From contig JAJZCX010000093.1 in NCBI GenBank assembly GCA_021851625.1, positions 1 to 6,362 of the forward strand: a stretch of 6,362 nucleotides of DNA, in the 5' to 3' direction. The DNA comes from Acidobacteriota bacterium (GTDB taxonomy: Bacteria > Acidobacteriota > Terriglobia > Terriglobales > Acidobacteriaceae). The notes beneath the pieces are model-generated. The model was not told the origin of the DNA. It did no database searches and worked only from the letters and a program-made list of their open reading frames with translations. Positions 1 to 6,207 of this stretch are shown piece by piece. How positions within the stretch are numbered: the first letter of the stretch is position 1; the number at the start of each line of letters is the position of its first letter. The position numbers and the translations under genes are program-made.

Positions 1-524
1 AGGGAAATTTTCCATTCCTCTTTGTGCAGATTGCCAGCTTCAAATCCGATGACGAGTGGGCCGAAGTGCGCGAGGCGCAGCGCAAGACACTTTCATTGCC
101 GAACACTGGCATGGCTGTGACCATCGACATTGGCAACCCGGATGATGTGCATCCCAAGGACAAGCAGGATGTGGGCCACCGTTTGGCGCTTTGGGCGCTG
201 GACGTTGCCTATGGGGAGCATGTCGAAGATTCTGGGCCGCTCTTTCGCCAGGCCGTGCCTGAGGATGGAAAGATGCACGTCTGGTTTGACCACGCCGAAA
301 ATGGACTGGATGTGCACGGCAAGCAGTTGGAAGGCTTTGAAGTCGCCGGCGCCGACAAGAAATTTGTTTCCGCGCAGGCAGAGGTGCAGGGCGACAGTGT
401 TGTTGCATCCAGCGCTGTCGTGCCTAATCCGAAATACGTGCGGTATGCGTGGGCGTCAAACCCAACTTGCAATCTGTTCAATCATGATGGACTGCCCGCA
501 TCGCCGTTCACTTCCATTCCTTAA
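1..524 (+). CDS. Sialate O-acetylesterase-like protein, C-terminal part (5' end outside window)
   Basis: The reading frame is open from the left edge (first full codon at 3) to TAA at 522-524, giving 173 visible residues. The gene is cut by the window edge, so the GTG at 24 is not its start: residues before it (GNFPFLF) run straight into VQIASF, as in this family. The family is SGNH/GDSL-type esterases (SASA domain) that remove acetyl groups from sialic acids or plant polysaccharides. The visible hallmark is block V, DDVHPKDKQDVGHRLALWAL, whose Asp and His (codons 144-146 and 150-152) complete the Ser-Asp-His site; the Ser block lies upstream, outside the window. A roughly 100-residue tail follows, ending in YAWASNPTCNLFNHDGLPASPF, typical of the beta-rich C-terminal part of these proteins. 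Export is usual for the family but cannot be checked here. It probably shares a transcript with the lactonase gene downstream. Actual substrate unknown. Confidence 0.88.
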   Translation, partial: GNFPFLFVQIASFKSDDEWAEVREAQRKTLSLPNTGMAVTIDIGNPDDVHPKDKQDVGHRLALWALDVAYGEHVEDSGPLFRQAVPEDGKMHVWFDHAENGLDVHGKQLEGFEVAGADKKFVSAQAEVQGDSVVASSAVVPNPKYVRYAWASNPTCNLFNHDGLPASPFTSIP

Positions 525-542
525 ATCAGAAGTGTGAGTCGC

Positions 543-1709
543 ATGGTAGAGATAACACGGCGCTCGTGGATGACTGGGATGGCCGGCTCGTTGGCGATGA
601 TGCTGACGAGCCGCCGTCTGTGGTCGTTCTCAAATAAGACAGGCGGATCGATGGTATTCGTTGGCACCTACACGAACTCCAGCAGCAAGGGCATTTACGC
701 GTATCACTGGCTGCCGGAAACGGGCGAGATGCGCAGTGTCGGCTTGGCTGCGGAGACACCCAACCCCAGCTACATGACACTCTCCCCCGATGGCAAGATG
801 CTGTACGCCGTCAACGAAATGGACCCGCAGCCGGGCGCGCAGACTGGATGTGTCTCCGCGTTTGCGTTGACACAGACACCAGGCAAACTGATCGCGCGCA
901 ATACGGTTGCATCTGGCGGCACTGCACCCTGCAACATTTGCATGGATGCCACGGGCCGCGTGCTCTTCGTTGCCAACTACACCAGCGGTAGCGTGGCTAC
1001 GTTTCTCATCCACCCCGATGGCAGCGTGAGCGATGCCGTCGAGGATATTTTTTTCCCGGGGCATAGCGTGAACCCACAACGGCAAGAATCGGCGCACACG
1101 CATTGTGTGACCGTCTCGCCGGACAATCGCTTCTTGCTGGTGAATGATCTTGGTCTGGATCGGATTATGGTCTATCGCTTGGATCCCAAGACGGCGCGAC
1201 TGACGGCGAACGATCCGCCGTTTTACAGCGCAATCCCTGGCTCTGGCCCGCGCAATTTTAAATTTCATCCAAATCGCAAATGGGCCTACTCCTTAAATGA
1301 AATCGGAAGCACAATCGATGTGTTGCATTGGGATGCGGAGCCTGGAGCCTTGACGCGCGTGCAAAACATCAGCACGCTGCCGCATGGATTCACCGGCACC
1401 AACACGGCGGCGACGGTGCTGGTTCATCCCAATGGGAGATTCGCGTATGCCTCCAATCGTGGCCACAATAGCATCGCGGTTTTTTCCGTGGATGCGCAGG
1501 ATGGAATGCTGACGCATCAGCAGACGATTTCCTGCGGAGGCAAGACGCCGCGCTTCATGACGCTGGATCCCAGCGGGCGTTGGTTATTGACGGCCAATCA
1601 AGACTCGGCCAACATCGTGGTCTTCGCTTGCGACGCGCAATCTGGCCACCTGACGGCCACGGGCAAGCAGACAGTGCTCGACTCCCCGGTCTGCGTTGTC
1701 TTTGCATGA
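543..1709 (+). CDS. Lactonase-family seven-bladed beta-propeller protein (6-phosphogluconolactonase-like), Tat-type leader
   Basis: This 388-residue protein belongs to the lactonase / YbhE-type 6-phosphogluconolactonase family (Pfam Lactonase, PF10282), which folds as a seven-bladed propeller and hydrolyses sugar lactones. The fold starts at about residue 38 (VFVGTYTNSSSKGIYAY), and blade motifs recur: NPSYMTLSPDGKMLYAVNE, HTHCVTVSPDNRF (H185), GSGPRNFKFHPN (233-244), HPNGRFAYASNR and GKTPRFMTLDPSGRW (333 on). The first 30 or so residues carry TRRSWMTG (R6, R7) and a Met/Leu/Ala stretch, resembling a twin-arginine signal. That suggests an exported protein, so cytosolic 6-phosphogluconolactonase may not be its role; an extracytoplasmic lactone is more likely (inference). 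There is no obvious Ala-X-Ala cleavage site. Start choice: GTG at 534 is also in frame, but the only AGAAG-like ribosome site (528-532) lies 1 base from it and 10 bases from ATG 543, so I prefer ATG. The gene starts 18 bases after the esterase stop, suggesting an operon. Confidence 0.87.
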   Translation: MVEITRRSWMTGMAGSLAMMLTSRRLWSFSNKTGGSMVFVGTYTNSSSKGIYAYHWLPETGEMRSVGLAAETPNPSYMTLSPDGKMLYAVNEMDPQPGAQTGCVSAFALTQTPGKLIARNTVASGGTAPCNICMDATGRVLFVANYTSGSVATFLIHPDGSVSDAVEDIFFPGHSVNPQRQESAHTHCVTVSPDNRFLLVNDLGLDRIMVYRLDPKTARLTANDPPFYSAIPGSGPRNFKFHPNRKWAYSLNEIGSTIDVLHWDAEPGALTRVQNISTLPHGFTGTNTAATVLVHPNGRFAYASNRGHNSIAVFSVDAQDGMLTHQQTISCGGKTPRFMTLDPSGRWLLTANQDSANIVVFACDAQSGHLTATGKQTVLDSPVCVVFA

Positions 1710-1866
1710 AAGATGCTGTAAGCACCATCACTTGTGATTTTTGTTGTAGTTGCGGCGAGGATGCCCCATCCACTGGGGCGCTGCGTACATGACGAAGAAA
1801 AAATCGCTGAGTGTTGCCCATCACTGCCGCGCGCGGTGGCCCTTGCTACGGTGAACTGTTCGCGCG

Positions 1867-1926
1867 GGATGATCCGGAGCAAATCCTGGTTGAGTCCCGA
1901 CGGTCAGTCGGTGGTCTGGGTCATCC
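1867..1926 (+). promoter_or_regulatory. Possible nested hairpin in the hppA 5' leader
   Basis: GGATGATC (1867-1874) can pair with GGTCATCC (1919-1926) over 8 base pairs including one G-U. Inside it CCGAC (1897-1901) pairs with GTCGG (1907-1911) around a five-base loop. The fold ends 22 bases before the hppA ribosome site. It matches no riboswitch class I recognise. In GC-rich DNA such pairing can arise by chance, so this is a weak structural candidate only. Confidence 0.2.
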
Positions 1927-1948
1927 AGCGCGAGCAGACGGCGATGCC

Positions 1949-1954
1949 GGGAGG
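1949..1954 (+). promoter_or_regulatory. Ribosome binding site deciding the hppA start
   Basis: GGGAGG is a near-ideal Shine-Dalgarno sequence with a six-base spacer to GTG at 1961. It favours this GTG over upstream in-frame codons back to 1811, none of which has a comparable site. Confidence 0.8.
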
Positions 1955-1960
1955 TTGCGT

Positions 1961-4087
1961 GTGTCTGTCACAGCGTGGGTGGATTTCTTTTTAGGCGTGA
2001 GCGTGCTTGCGCTTCTGGTTGCGGGCCTGTTTGCACGGCAGGTGCTGGCCGCCGACACGGGCACGCCCGCCATGCAGAAAATTGCCGCCGCGATTCGCGA
2101 GGGCGCGGAGGCATTCTTATGGCGTCAATACAAGACGATCTACCTATTCAGTCTGCTGGTGGCCGCCGCGCTCTTCGGCATGTATTTTTCTACGAAGGGA
2201 TTCGAGTTGGCCTGGCGCACGGTGACCGCATTTTTTGCGGGCGCAGTCTGCTCCGGGCTGGCGGGTCTTTCCGGCATGTTGGTCTCCATTCGCGCCAACC
2301 TGCGCACAGCCGCTGCCGGAAGGACCAGCCTGAATCGCGCCTTTCAACTGGCTTTGCGCGGCGGTGCAGTCACAGGACTCTCCGTGGTCGCACTCTCACT
2401 GCTCGGCGTGGGCATTTTGTTTTTGGCCTTTGGCGGCATGCGCCATCCGCAGCAGGTACCGTATGAGATTGTTGGCTTCGGATTTGGCGCGAGCTTCGTT
2501 GCGCTCTTTGCGCAGTTGGGCGGCGGCATCTACACCAAGGCCGCCGATGTGGGCGCAGACCTGGTGGGCAAGGTCGAAGCGGGCATTCCCGAAGACGATC
2601 CGCGCAACCCGGCGGTGATTGCGGATTTGGTTGGCGACAACGTGGGCGACTGCGCAGGCCGTGGTGCCGACCTTTTCGAATCCACCGCGGCGGAAAATAT
2701 CGGCGCGATGATTCTCGCCGTGGTTCTCTTTGCCAAGTTCGGCATTCTCGGCCTGTTCTTTCCATTTGTGGCGCGGGCCTTTGGTTTGATCGCTTCCATC
2801 GTGGGCATTTTGAGCGTGCGGCTGAAGAACGAAGAAGAAGACCCCATGATGGCGCTCAATCGCGGTTATATGGTGGCGACCTTCTTTGCGTTGATTGGCT
2901 TTTATATCGCAGTGCGATATTTATTGCAGAACAATCTCTGGTTTTTCGCCGCGGGCGTCATCGGCATGGCGAACTGCTTTTTATTCGTCTGGATCACGCA
3001 GTATTACACCGAGTACCGCTACCGTCCGGTGCAGTCCATCGCGCGCGCGGCGCTCTCTGGCGCGGCCACGAATATCATCGCTGGCCTAGCTGTGGGGATG
3101 GAGTCCACGGCGCTGCCGGTGCTGGCGATTTCCGCTTCGATTCTCGGCTCGTATTTCTGCGGCCAGCACGCGCTGCCCGGCGTGCGCGGCGCGGGCATCT
3201 ACGGCACTGCAATTGCCACCATGGGCATGCTGGCCACGGCGGCCTACATTCTGGCGATGGATACCTTCGGCCCCATCAGCGACAACGCCGGCGGCATCGT
3301 GGAGATGTCCGGCGCGCCGGAGGATGTGCGCCGCCGCACCGACCGGCTGGACGCCATCGGCAACACGACCAAAGCGCTGACAAAAGGGTACGCGATTGGC
3401 TCCGCAGCACTGGCGGCCTTCCTTCTTTTCTCTGCATATTTGGATGCAATTACAGAATTGATTCGCAAGAAGACCGGCAACCTGCACTTTGTTTTTCGCG
3501 CTGTGGATTTGAGCAAGCCGCCGGTCTTTGTTGCGGCGCTCATCGGCGCTGCGTTGGTAATTCTCTTCAGCGCGCTGGCGATTCAGGCGGTGGGCCGCGT
3601 GGCGCAGATGGTGATTCAGGAGGTGCGACGCCAGTTCCATGAGCATCCGGGGATTATGCAGAACACAGAGCAGCCGGATTACCGCACCTGCGTGGACATT
3701 GTGACGCGCGGCGCGTTGAAGGCGATGGTGGCTCCGGGACTGCTAGCCGTGGGCGTGCCAGTGCTGGTGGGCTTTGCCTTTCGCGCCTTCAATACGGCTG
3801 CTGATCCCACGTTGGCCGCTGAGTCGGTGGCCGGATTGTTGATGGTGGGCACCATCTCTGGTGTGTTGTTTGCCATCTTTATGAACAACGGCGGCGGAGC
3901 CTGGGACAACGCGAAAAAATACATCGAGACCGGCGCGCATGGCGGTAAAGGTTCTGAGGCGCACAGGGCCGCCGTGGTTGGAGACACCGTGGGCGACCCA
4001 TTCAAAGATACTGCTGGGCCATCGATTCACGTGCTCATCAAACTCCTCTGCACGGTAACGTTTGTGCTAGCCCCGCTGTTTTTGTAG
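1961..4087 (+). CDS. hppA: Membrane-bound K+-insensitive H+-translocating pyrophosphatase
   Basis: This 708-residue polytopic inner-membrane protein is of usual family length. It hydrolyses pyrophosphate to phosphate and pumps protons out of the cytoplasm, saving energy from biosynthetic pyrophosphate. Pyrophosphate/Mg-binding motifs are intact: DVGADLVGKVE (196-206), PEDDPRNPAVIAD (210-222), GDNVGD (225-230), ISDNAGG (439-445), GGAWDNAKKYIE (W648, D649, N650) and GDTVGDPFKDTAGP (674 on). Many hydrophobic spans lie between them, starting at about residue 8. The subtype comes from GNTTKALTKG (467-476): Lys471 and Thr474 occupy positions that are Ala and Gly in K+-dependent enzymes, and the Lys replaces the K+ ion. 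Na+ pumps of this family are K+-dependent, so H+ is the expected ion. One variation: D222-L223-V-G-D226, where many members have Asn at 223. GTG 1961 is chosen for GGGAGG at 1949-1954. It appears monocistronic and converges on the next gene. Confidence 0.96.
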   Translation: MSVTAWVDFFLGVSVLALLVAGLFARQVLAADTGTPAMQKIAAAIREGAEAFLWRQYKTIYLFSLLVAAALFGMYFSTKGFELAWRTVTAFFAGAVCSGLAGLSGMLVSIRANLRTAAAGRTSLNRAFQLALRGGAVTGLSVVALSLLGVGILFLAFGGMRHPQQVPYEIVGFGFGASFVALFAQLGGGIYTKAADVGADLVGKVEAGIPEDDPRNPAVIADLVGDNVGDCAGRGADLFESTAAENIGAMILAVVLFAKFGILGLFFPFVARAFGLIASIVGILSVRLKNEEEDPMMALNRGYMVATFFALIGFYIAVRYLLQNNLWFFAAGVIGMANCFLFVWITQYYTEYRYRPVQSIARAALSGAATNIIAGLAVGMESTALPVLAISASILGSYFCGQHALPGVRGAGIYGTAIATMGMLATAAYILAMDTFGPISDNAGGIVEMSGAPEDVRRRTDRLDAIGNTTKALTKGYAIGSAALAAFLLFSAYLDAITELIRKKTGNLHFVFRAVDLSKPPVFVAALIGAALVILFSALAIQAVGRVAQMVIQEVRRQFHEHPGIMQNTEQPDYRTCVDIVTRGALKAMVAPGLLAVGVPVLVGFAFRAFNTAADPTLAAESVAGLLMVGTISGVLFAIFMNNGGGAWDNAKKYIETGAHGGKGSEAHRAAVVGDTVGDPFKDTAGPSIHVLIKLLCTVTFVLAPLFL

Positions 4088-4207
4088 CGGAGAGAATTGC
4101 CGAGTGAAATGATCGTCCACGACTAAGTCCGGCTTACCGACGTCTGTCAAATAAAATTGCCCCGCGCGAGGAGACTCGTTCGGGGCCATATTTCTGTGAG
4201 TTCAAGT
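4088..4207. other. Convergent intergenic gap between hppA and the repeat-protein gene
   Basis: These 120 bases separate the two convergent stop codons. The only clear element is the terminator hairpin at 4159-4186. I see no gene here. Confidence 0.6.
4159..4186 (-). terminator. Intrinsic terminator of the repeat-protein gene, possibly bidirectional
   Basis: GCCCCG (4159-4164) pairs with CGGGGC (4181-4186), and the stem continues after a small CG/TT internal loop as CGAG/CTCG around a GAGA loop. On the minus strand it is followed at once by AATTTTATTT, a good U-rich tail, 22 bases after the repeat-protein stop. On the plus strand the tail is CATATTT, weaker, but it may also stop hppA transcripts 71 bases after their stop codon. 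Confidence 0.72.
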
Positions 4208-5383
4208 TCAATCGTGAATCGCGATACAGTTTAATCCTGAGATCGTGATATGCGCGTTACTATCCAAGTTTTGGACAATGATTGTGGTACTCGACTGCGT
4301 TTTGCCCGAATCTGGAATCAGGAACGTATAGCTGACTATTGTCGCACCTGAGGAGCTATAGCTGAATGCTTTGGGAGTGCAGGTAACGGTATAGTTCGTA
4401 TCGGCGAATGGAGTTCCAGGCCAAGCGATAAGGATTTGACAAGTATCGTTAATGTTACCTCCCGTCGTGCAGGAGTCATCCGTTCGCATGTGTTTTAATC
4501 CTGTCCCGTTTGCGCTAATTCCGTTATTTACGACCGTTTCATTATTCACAACTTGTAGTGGTGCTGTACCATCCGAGGCCGATGCCGGATAAGCTGTTGT
4601 CTGTGTGCTTCCGTCGGGAAAGACAACGCCGCCTGAAGCACGGATTACACCAGCGACGTCCAATTTAAATTGTGGGGCGACAGTGCCGATGCCGACGTTG
4701 CCGCCATAAGGATTGAGCGCCAAATTGTAGTTTCCTGGTCCAATTGTGTTCGCTGAACCGTTGCTCCTTGACTGTAGAAACGGAGTCGAACTTCCATTAA
4801 GATCTCCACCAATCACAAGATTGACATCTTCTCCAGTCCAAAACGCAGTATTGATTGATACCTTTGTCCCAAGGCCATTAAGTTGGTAATTCGAAACAGT
4901 CAGAGGAGCCTCGGGACTCGTTGTTCCGATGCCGACGTTGCCATTTACATCAATTAGCATTTTCTGAGAACTTGTGTCATGGAAAGCAGGATTATTACCC
5001 GTTGCACCTGTTCCTGTATAGAATGCTAACTCAGTGCCTTGAACCAATGCATTATTTGGCTGCCAGGTATTCACGCGCACGCCGACGATCTTTGCTCCAA
5101 TCTGATTCGGCTCCATATCTCGCCAGCCCGGAAACCCTATTTCAAAAGTGCCGATAACTCCGCCTACAGGAACATTGGTATTAATAAGATCATTTATGGT
5201 TCCTACTATTATCCCGTGACTATTTCCGACGATTGTTCCATTTCCAGCGACATTCAGAGTCGAAGACGGGCTTGTTGTTCCAATCCCCACATTTCCGCTG
5301 GATGGAAATGTGTTTTGTGCGGAAGCTCCGACAGTGAAGACACTAAAAATAACGAGAAGTAATTTTGCAGGGCTGCTCATCAT
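4208..5383 (-). CDS. Secreted fibre-like protein with NVGIGT repeats, function unknown
   Basis: This 391-residue protein is not one I can name. A Sec signal peptide covers residues 1-22 (KLLLVIFSVFTVG core, likely cut after ASA before QN), so it is exported. Three copies of NVGIGTxxP start at residues 31, 149 and 229, the last running on into KLDVAGVIRASGG and FPDGSTQTTAY (255-265). This motif chain is known from phage tail fibres and bacterial surface proteins with trimeric stalk-like regions. Residues 266-391 form a separate domain with all four cysteines (C305, C315, C335, C386), possibly two disulfides. Its WPGTPFADTNYTVTC and GLNCIAIHD segments suggest a beta-sandwich, perhaps lectin-like (inference). 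The frame is open to 5431, but AGGTGAG (5394-5388) lies four bases before ATG 5383, which gives a clean signal peptide; ATG 5380 is equally possible. GC content is clearly below that of hppA, hinting at transfer. Surface adhesion or sugar binding is a guess. Confidence 0.8.
   Translation of the reverse strand: MMSSPAKLLLVIFSVFTVGASAQNTFPSSGNVGIGTTSPSSTLNVAGNGTIVGNSHGIIVGTINDLINTNVPVGGVIGTFEIGFPGWRDMEPNQIGAKIVGVRVNTWQPNNALVQGTELAFYTGTGATGNNPAFHDTSSQKMLIDVNGNVGIGTTSPEAPLTVSNYQLNGLGTKVSINTAFWTGEDVNLVIGGDLNGSSTPFLQSRSNGSANTIGPGNYNLALNPYGGNVGIGTVAPQFKLDVAGVIRASGGVVFPDGSTQTTAYPASASDGTAPLQVVNNETVVNNGISANGTGLKHMRTDDSCTTGGNINDTCQILIAWPGTPFADTNYTVTCTPKAFSYSSSGATIVSYTFLIPDSGKTQSSTTIIVQNLDSNAHITISGLNCIAIHD
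4686..4702 (-). repeat. Internal coding repeat, copy 1 (NVGIGT motif)
   Basis: The 17 bases CCGATGCCGACGTTGCC on the plus strand are identical to 4926-4942 and encode GNVGIGT-region residues of the third protein repeat. A diverged version near 5279-5297 encodes the first. Identity at DNA level over a variable protein suggests fairly recent duplication or gene conversion. Confidence 0.75.
4926..4942 (-). repeat. Internal coding repeat, copy 2 (NVGIGT motif)
   Basis: This is the second exact copy of the 17-base repeat at 4686-4702, encoding the middle NVGIGT motif. The flanking protein segments differ, so the repeated unit is the short turn motif rather than a long module. Confidence 0.75.
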
Positions 5384-5387
5384 GAAT

Positions 5388-5394
5388 CTCACCT
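5388..5394 (-). promoter_or_regulatory. Ribosome binding site of the repeat-protein gene
   Basis: Read on the minus strand, AGGTGAG precedes tandem ATG codons at 5383 and 5380 with spacers of four and seven bases. It excludes the longer frame from 5431, whose extra residues are charged and would spoil the signal peptide. Confidence 0.65.
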
Positions 5395-5471
5395 TTGAAT
5401 TCTTTCGATAAATTTTGAAATGAAGTTGCACGCGAATTCACTGCGCTGCCGACAGGCACACGCCAGCTCTC

Positions 5472-5488
5472 GGGGCGCAACACGCCCC
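5472..5488 (-). promoter_or_regulatory. Leader hairpin upstream of the repeat-protein gene
   Basis: GGGGCG (5472-5477) and CGCCCC (5483-5488) form a perfect six-pair GC stem with a five-base loop in the expected 5' untranslated leader. It has no T tract in either direction, so it is not an obvious terminator. It may stabilise or regulate the transcript (inference). Confidence 0.35.
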
Positions 5489-5560
5489 TAACATGGGTGG
5501 GAGAAGGAGAAGAACTGCAAGAAAGAGATACAAAAAAATGGAACTGTTTTCGTTGCGGTA

Positions 5561-5588
5561 ATTGTATTGGAGCTTTACTGCCTGTCAA
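5561..5588 (-). promoter_or_regulatory. Sigma70-type promoter of the repeat-protein gene
   Basis: On the minus strand TTGACA (5588-5583, perfect -35) is followed after 16 bases by TACAAT (5566-5561, five of six to TATAAT). Transcription would start near 5553, leaving a leader of about 170 bases before ATG 5383. It is the best consensus promoter in the window and suggests strong expression of the gene. Confidence 0.68.
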
Positions 5589-5832
5589 GAAAAATTGCCG
5601 GAAAAGGTTTGCGCATGGGAGTGGCCGAGCGGCGGCTGCCCCGCATGTCAGGATTCGCTTGTAGGCTGGGGTGCGGGCGGGATGGCGCACGTTCGCAATG
5701 CTCCGGTTGCGGGGTGGGCGCGGGCATGGTATCTTCGAGTTTCGTGCGCAGTTTGTCTGCCGGAGCGGGGTTGGGGCGGAGGTATGCCGCAGCGGACGCG
5801 AAGGGTAGCCGGGCAGGCAGGCGGCGCGTCGG
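5589..5832. other. GC-rich intergenic region between the repeat-protein promoter and tRNA-Thr
   Basis: Several frames are open here only because the DNA is GC-rich; none has a credible ribosome site or recognisable protein. A possible tRNA promoter lies at 5707-5735. GTGGCCGAGCGG at 5621-5632 matches the D-arm region of the tRNA-Tyr gene downstream, without the rest of a tRNA. Confidence 0.45.
5707..5735 (+). promoter_or_regulatory. Possible promoter for the tRNA cluster
   Basis: TTGCGG (5707-5712), a 17-base spacer and TATCTT (5730-5735) are in the right arrangement. Matches to consensus are three and four of six. Transcription would start about 90 bases before tRNA-Thr. This is plausible but weak. 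Confidence 0.3.
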
Positions 5833-5908
5833 GCTGGCGTAGCTCAGCTGGTAGAGCATCTGATTTGTAATCAGAGGGTCGGGGGTTCAAATCCCTTCGC
5901 CAGCTCCA
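5833..5908 (+). tRNA. tRNA-Thr (anticodon TGT)
   Basis: This is a complete 76-base cloverleaf including an encoded CCA. The acceptor stem is GCTGGCG/CGCCAGC with discriminator T; the D-arm is GCTC...GAGC; the anticodon stem is TCTGA/TCAGA with loop TTTGTAA, anticodon TGT at 5866-5868 (reads ACA). The T-arm is GGGGG/CCCTT around TTCAAAT, with two G-U pairs at its base. It is followed about 300 bases later by tRNA-Tyr on the same strand. Confidence 0.97.
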
Positions 5909-6207
5909 GAATCTGCGGCAATGGGGCAGGGCAGGCCCTTTGCGGCAGCGTTGAAAAAGTTTAGGCTGTACGGATATTAGACTGTACGGATCGAAGTTCA
6001 GGTTGTACGGATCGATTGGGTTGCACGGATTCAGTGTTGTGCCCGGCGGCGTTCCAGCGTAGGCGGAATGCAGGCGGGCGACCACCCCTCGCAGTCACTC
6101 CCGTTCCCCTTGGATGCAGCGCAGAGAAGCGCAGAGGCCCAAGGGACAGGTTTGCTCTGGAGCGGAGCGCGCAAGCGGGCGCGGGTGGGCTGAGTTCCCA
6201 AAGATGG
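5909..6207. other. Long spacer between tRNA-Thr and tRNA-Tyr
   Basis: This spacer of about 299 bases has no credible protein gene. It holds four degenerate TGTACGGAT repeats (5967-6030) and an inverted repeat, CCCTTGG (6107-6113) with CCAAGGG (6139-6145), enclosing a small GCGC/GCGC stem. It also holds a short direct repeat AGCGCAGAG near 6118-6136. The inverted repeat has only a TTT after it, so it is not a clear terminator. Confidence 0.5.
5967..6030 (+). repeat. Four degenerate direct repeats of TGTACGGAT
   Basis: TGTACGGAT occurs exactly at 5967-5975, 5983-5991 and 6004-6012, and as TGCACGGAT at 6022-6030. The spacings are 16, 21 and 18 bases. Flanks are partly shared (a pyrimidine-rich base pair before, ATCGA after copies 2 and 3), so it looks like a decayed short tandem array. 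Spacers are too short and irregular for CRISPR. Confidence 0.75.

Larger units (their letters stand above)
1710..1960 (+). other. Intergenic leader region upstream of hppA
   Basis: These 251 bases hold no convincing gene. The hppA frame stays open back to 1811, but the extra 50 residues are neither hydrophobic nor pyrophosphatase-like, and a strong ribosome site marks a later start. Small inverted repeats occur: ATCAC/GTGAT at 1727-1738 followed by a T-rich run (a weak terminator candidate for the lactonase gene), GCCCCA/TGGGGC at 1763-1779 without a T tract, and a larger nested fold at 1867-1926. I could not pick out a convincing -35/-10 pair. Confidence 0.5.

Noticed and set aside
630..1268. 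212-codon minus-strand frame inside the lactonase gene
   Set aside because: Antisense shadow; the plus-strand propeller motifs account for the coding signal.
1763..1779. GCCCCA/TGGGGC hairpin after the lactonase gene as a terminator
   Set aside because: No T tract follows it on either strand.
1811..1960. Upstream extension of hppA by 50 codons
   Set aside because: The extension is not hydrophobic or family-like, and GGGAGG sits six bases before GTG 1961.
3086..3646. 186-codon minus-strand frame inside hppA
   Set aside because: It is the antisense shadow of a well-conserved pyrophosphatase with no family resemblance of its own.
5384..5431. Upstream extension of the repeat-protein gene by 16 codons
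   Set aside because: It would put a charged segment ahead of the signal peptide and run through the ribosome site.
5562..5870. Plus-strand frames of about 90-100 codons ahead of and overlapping tRNA-Thr
   Set aside because: Low-complexity Gly/Ala/Arg composition, no ribosome site, and overlap with the tRNA; explained by high GC content.
5967..6030. CRISPR array
   Set aside because: Repeat core is only nine bases and start-to-start spacing is 16-21 bases, far below CRISPR dimensions; no cas gene is present.
5648..6085. Minus-strand frame containing WRRDLNPRPSDYKSDALPAELRQP
   Set aside because: It is antisense to tRNA-Thr; this peptide is a classic artefact of translating the complement of tRNA genes.
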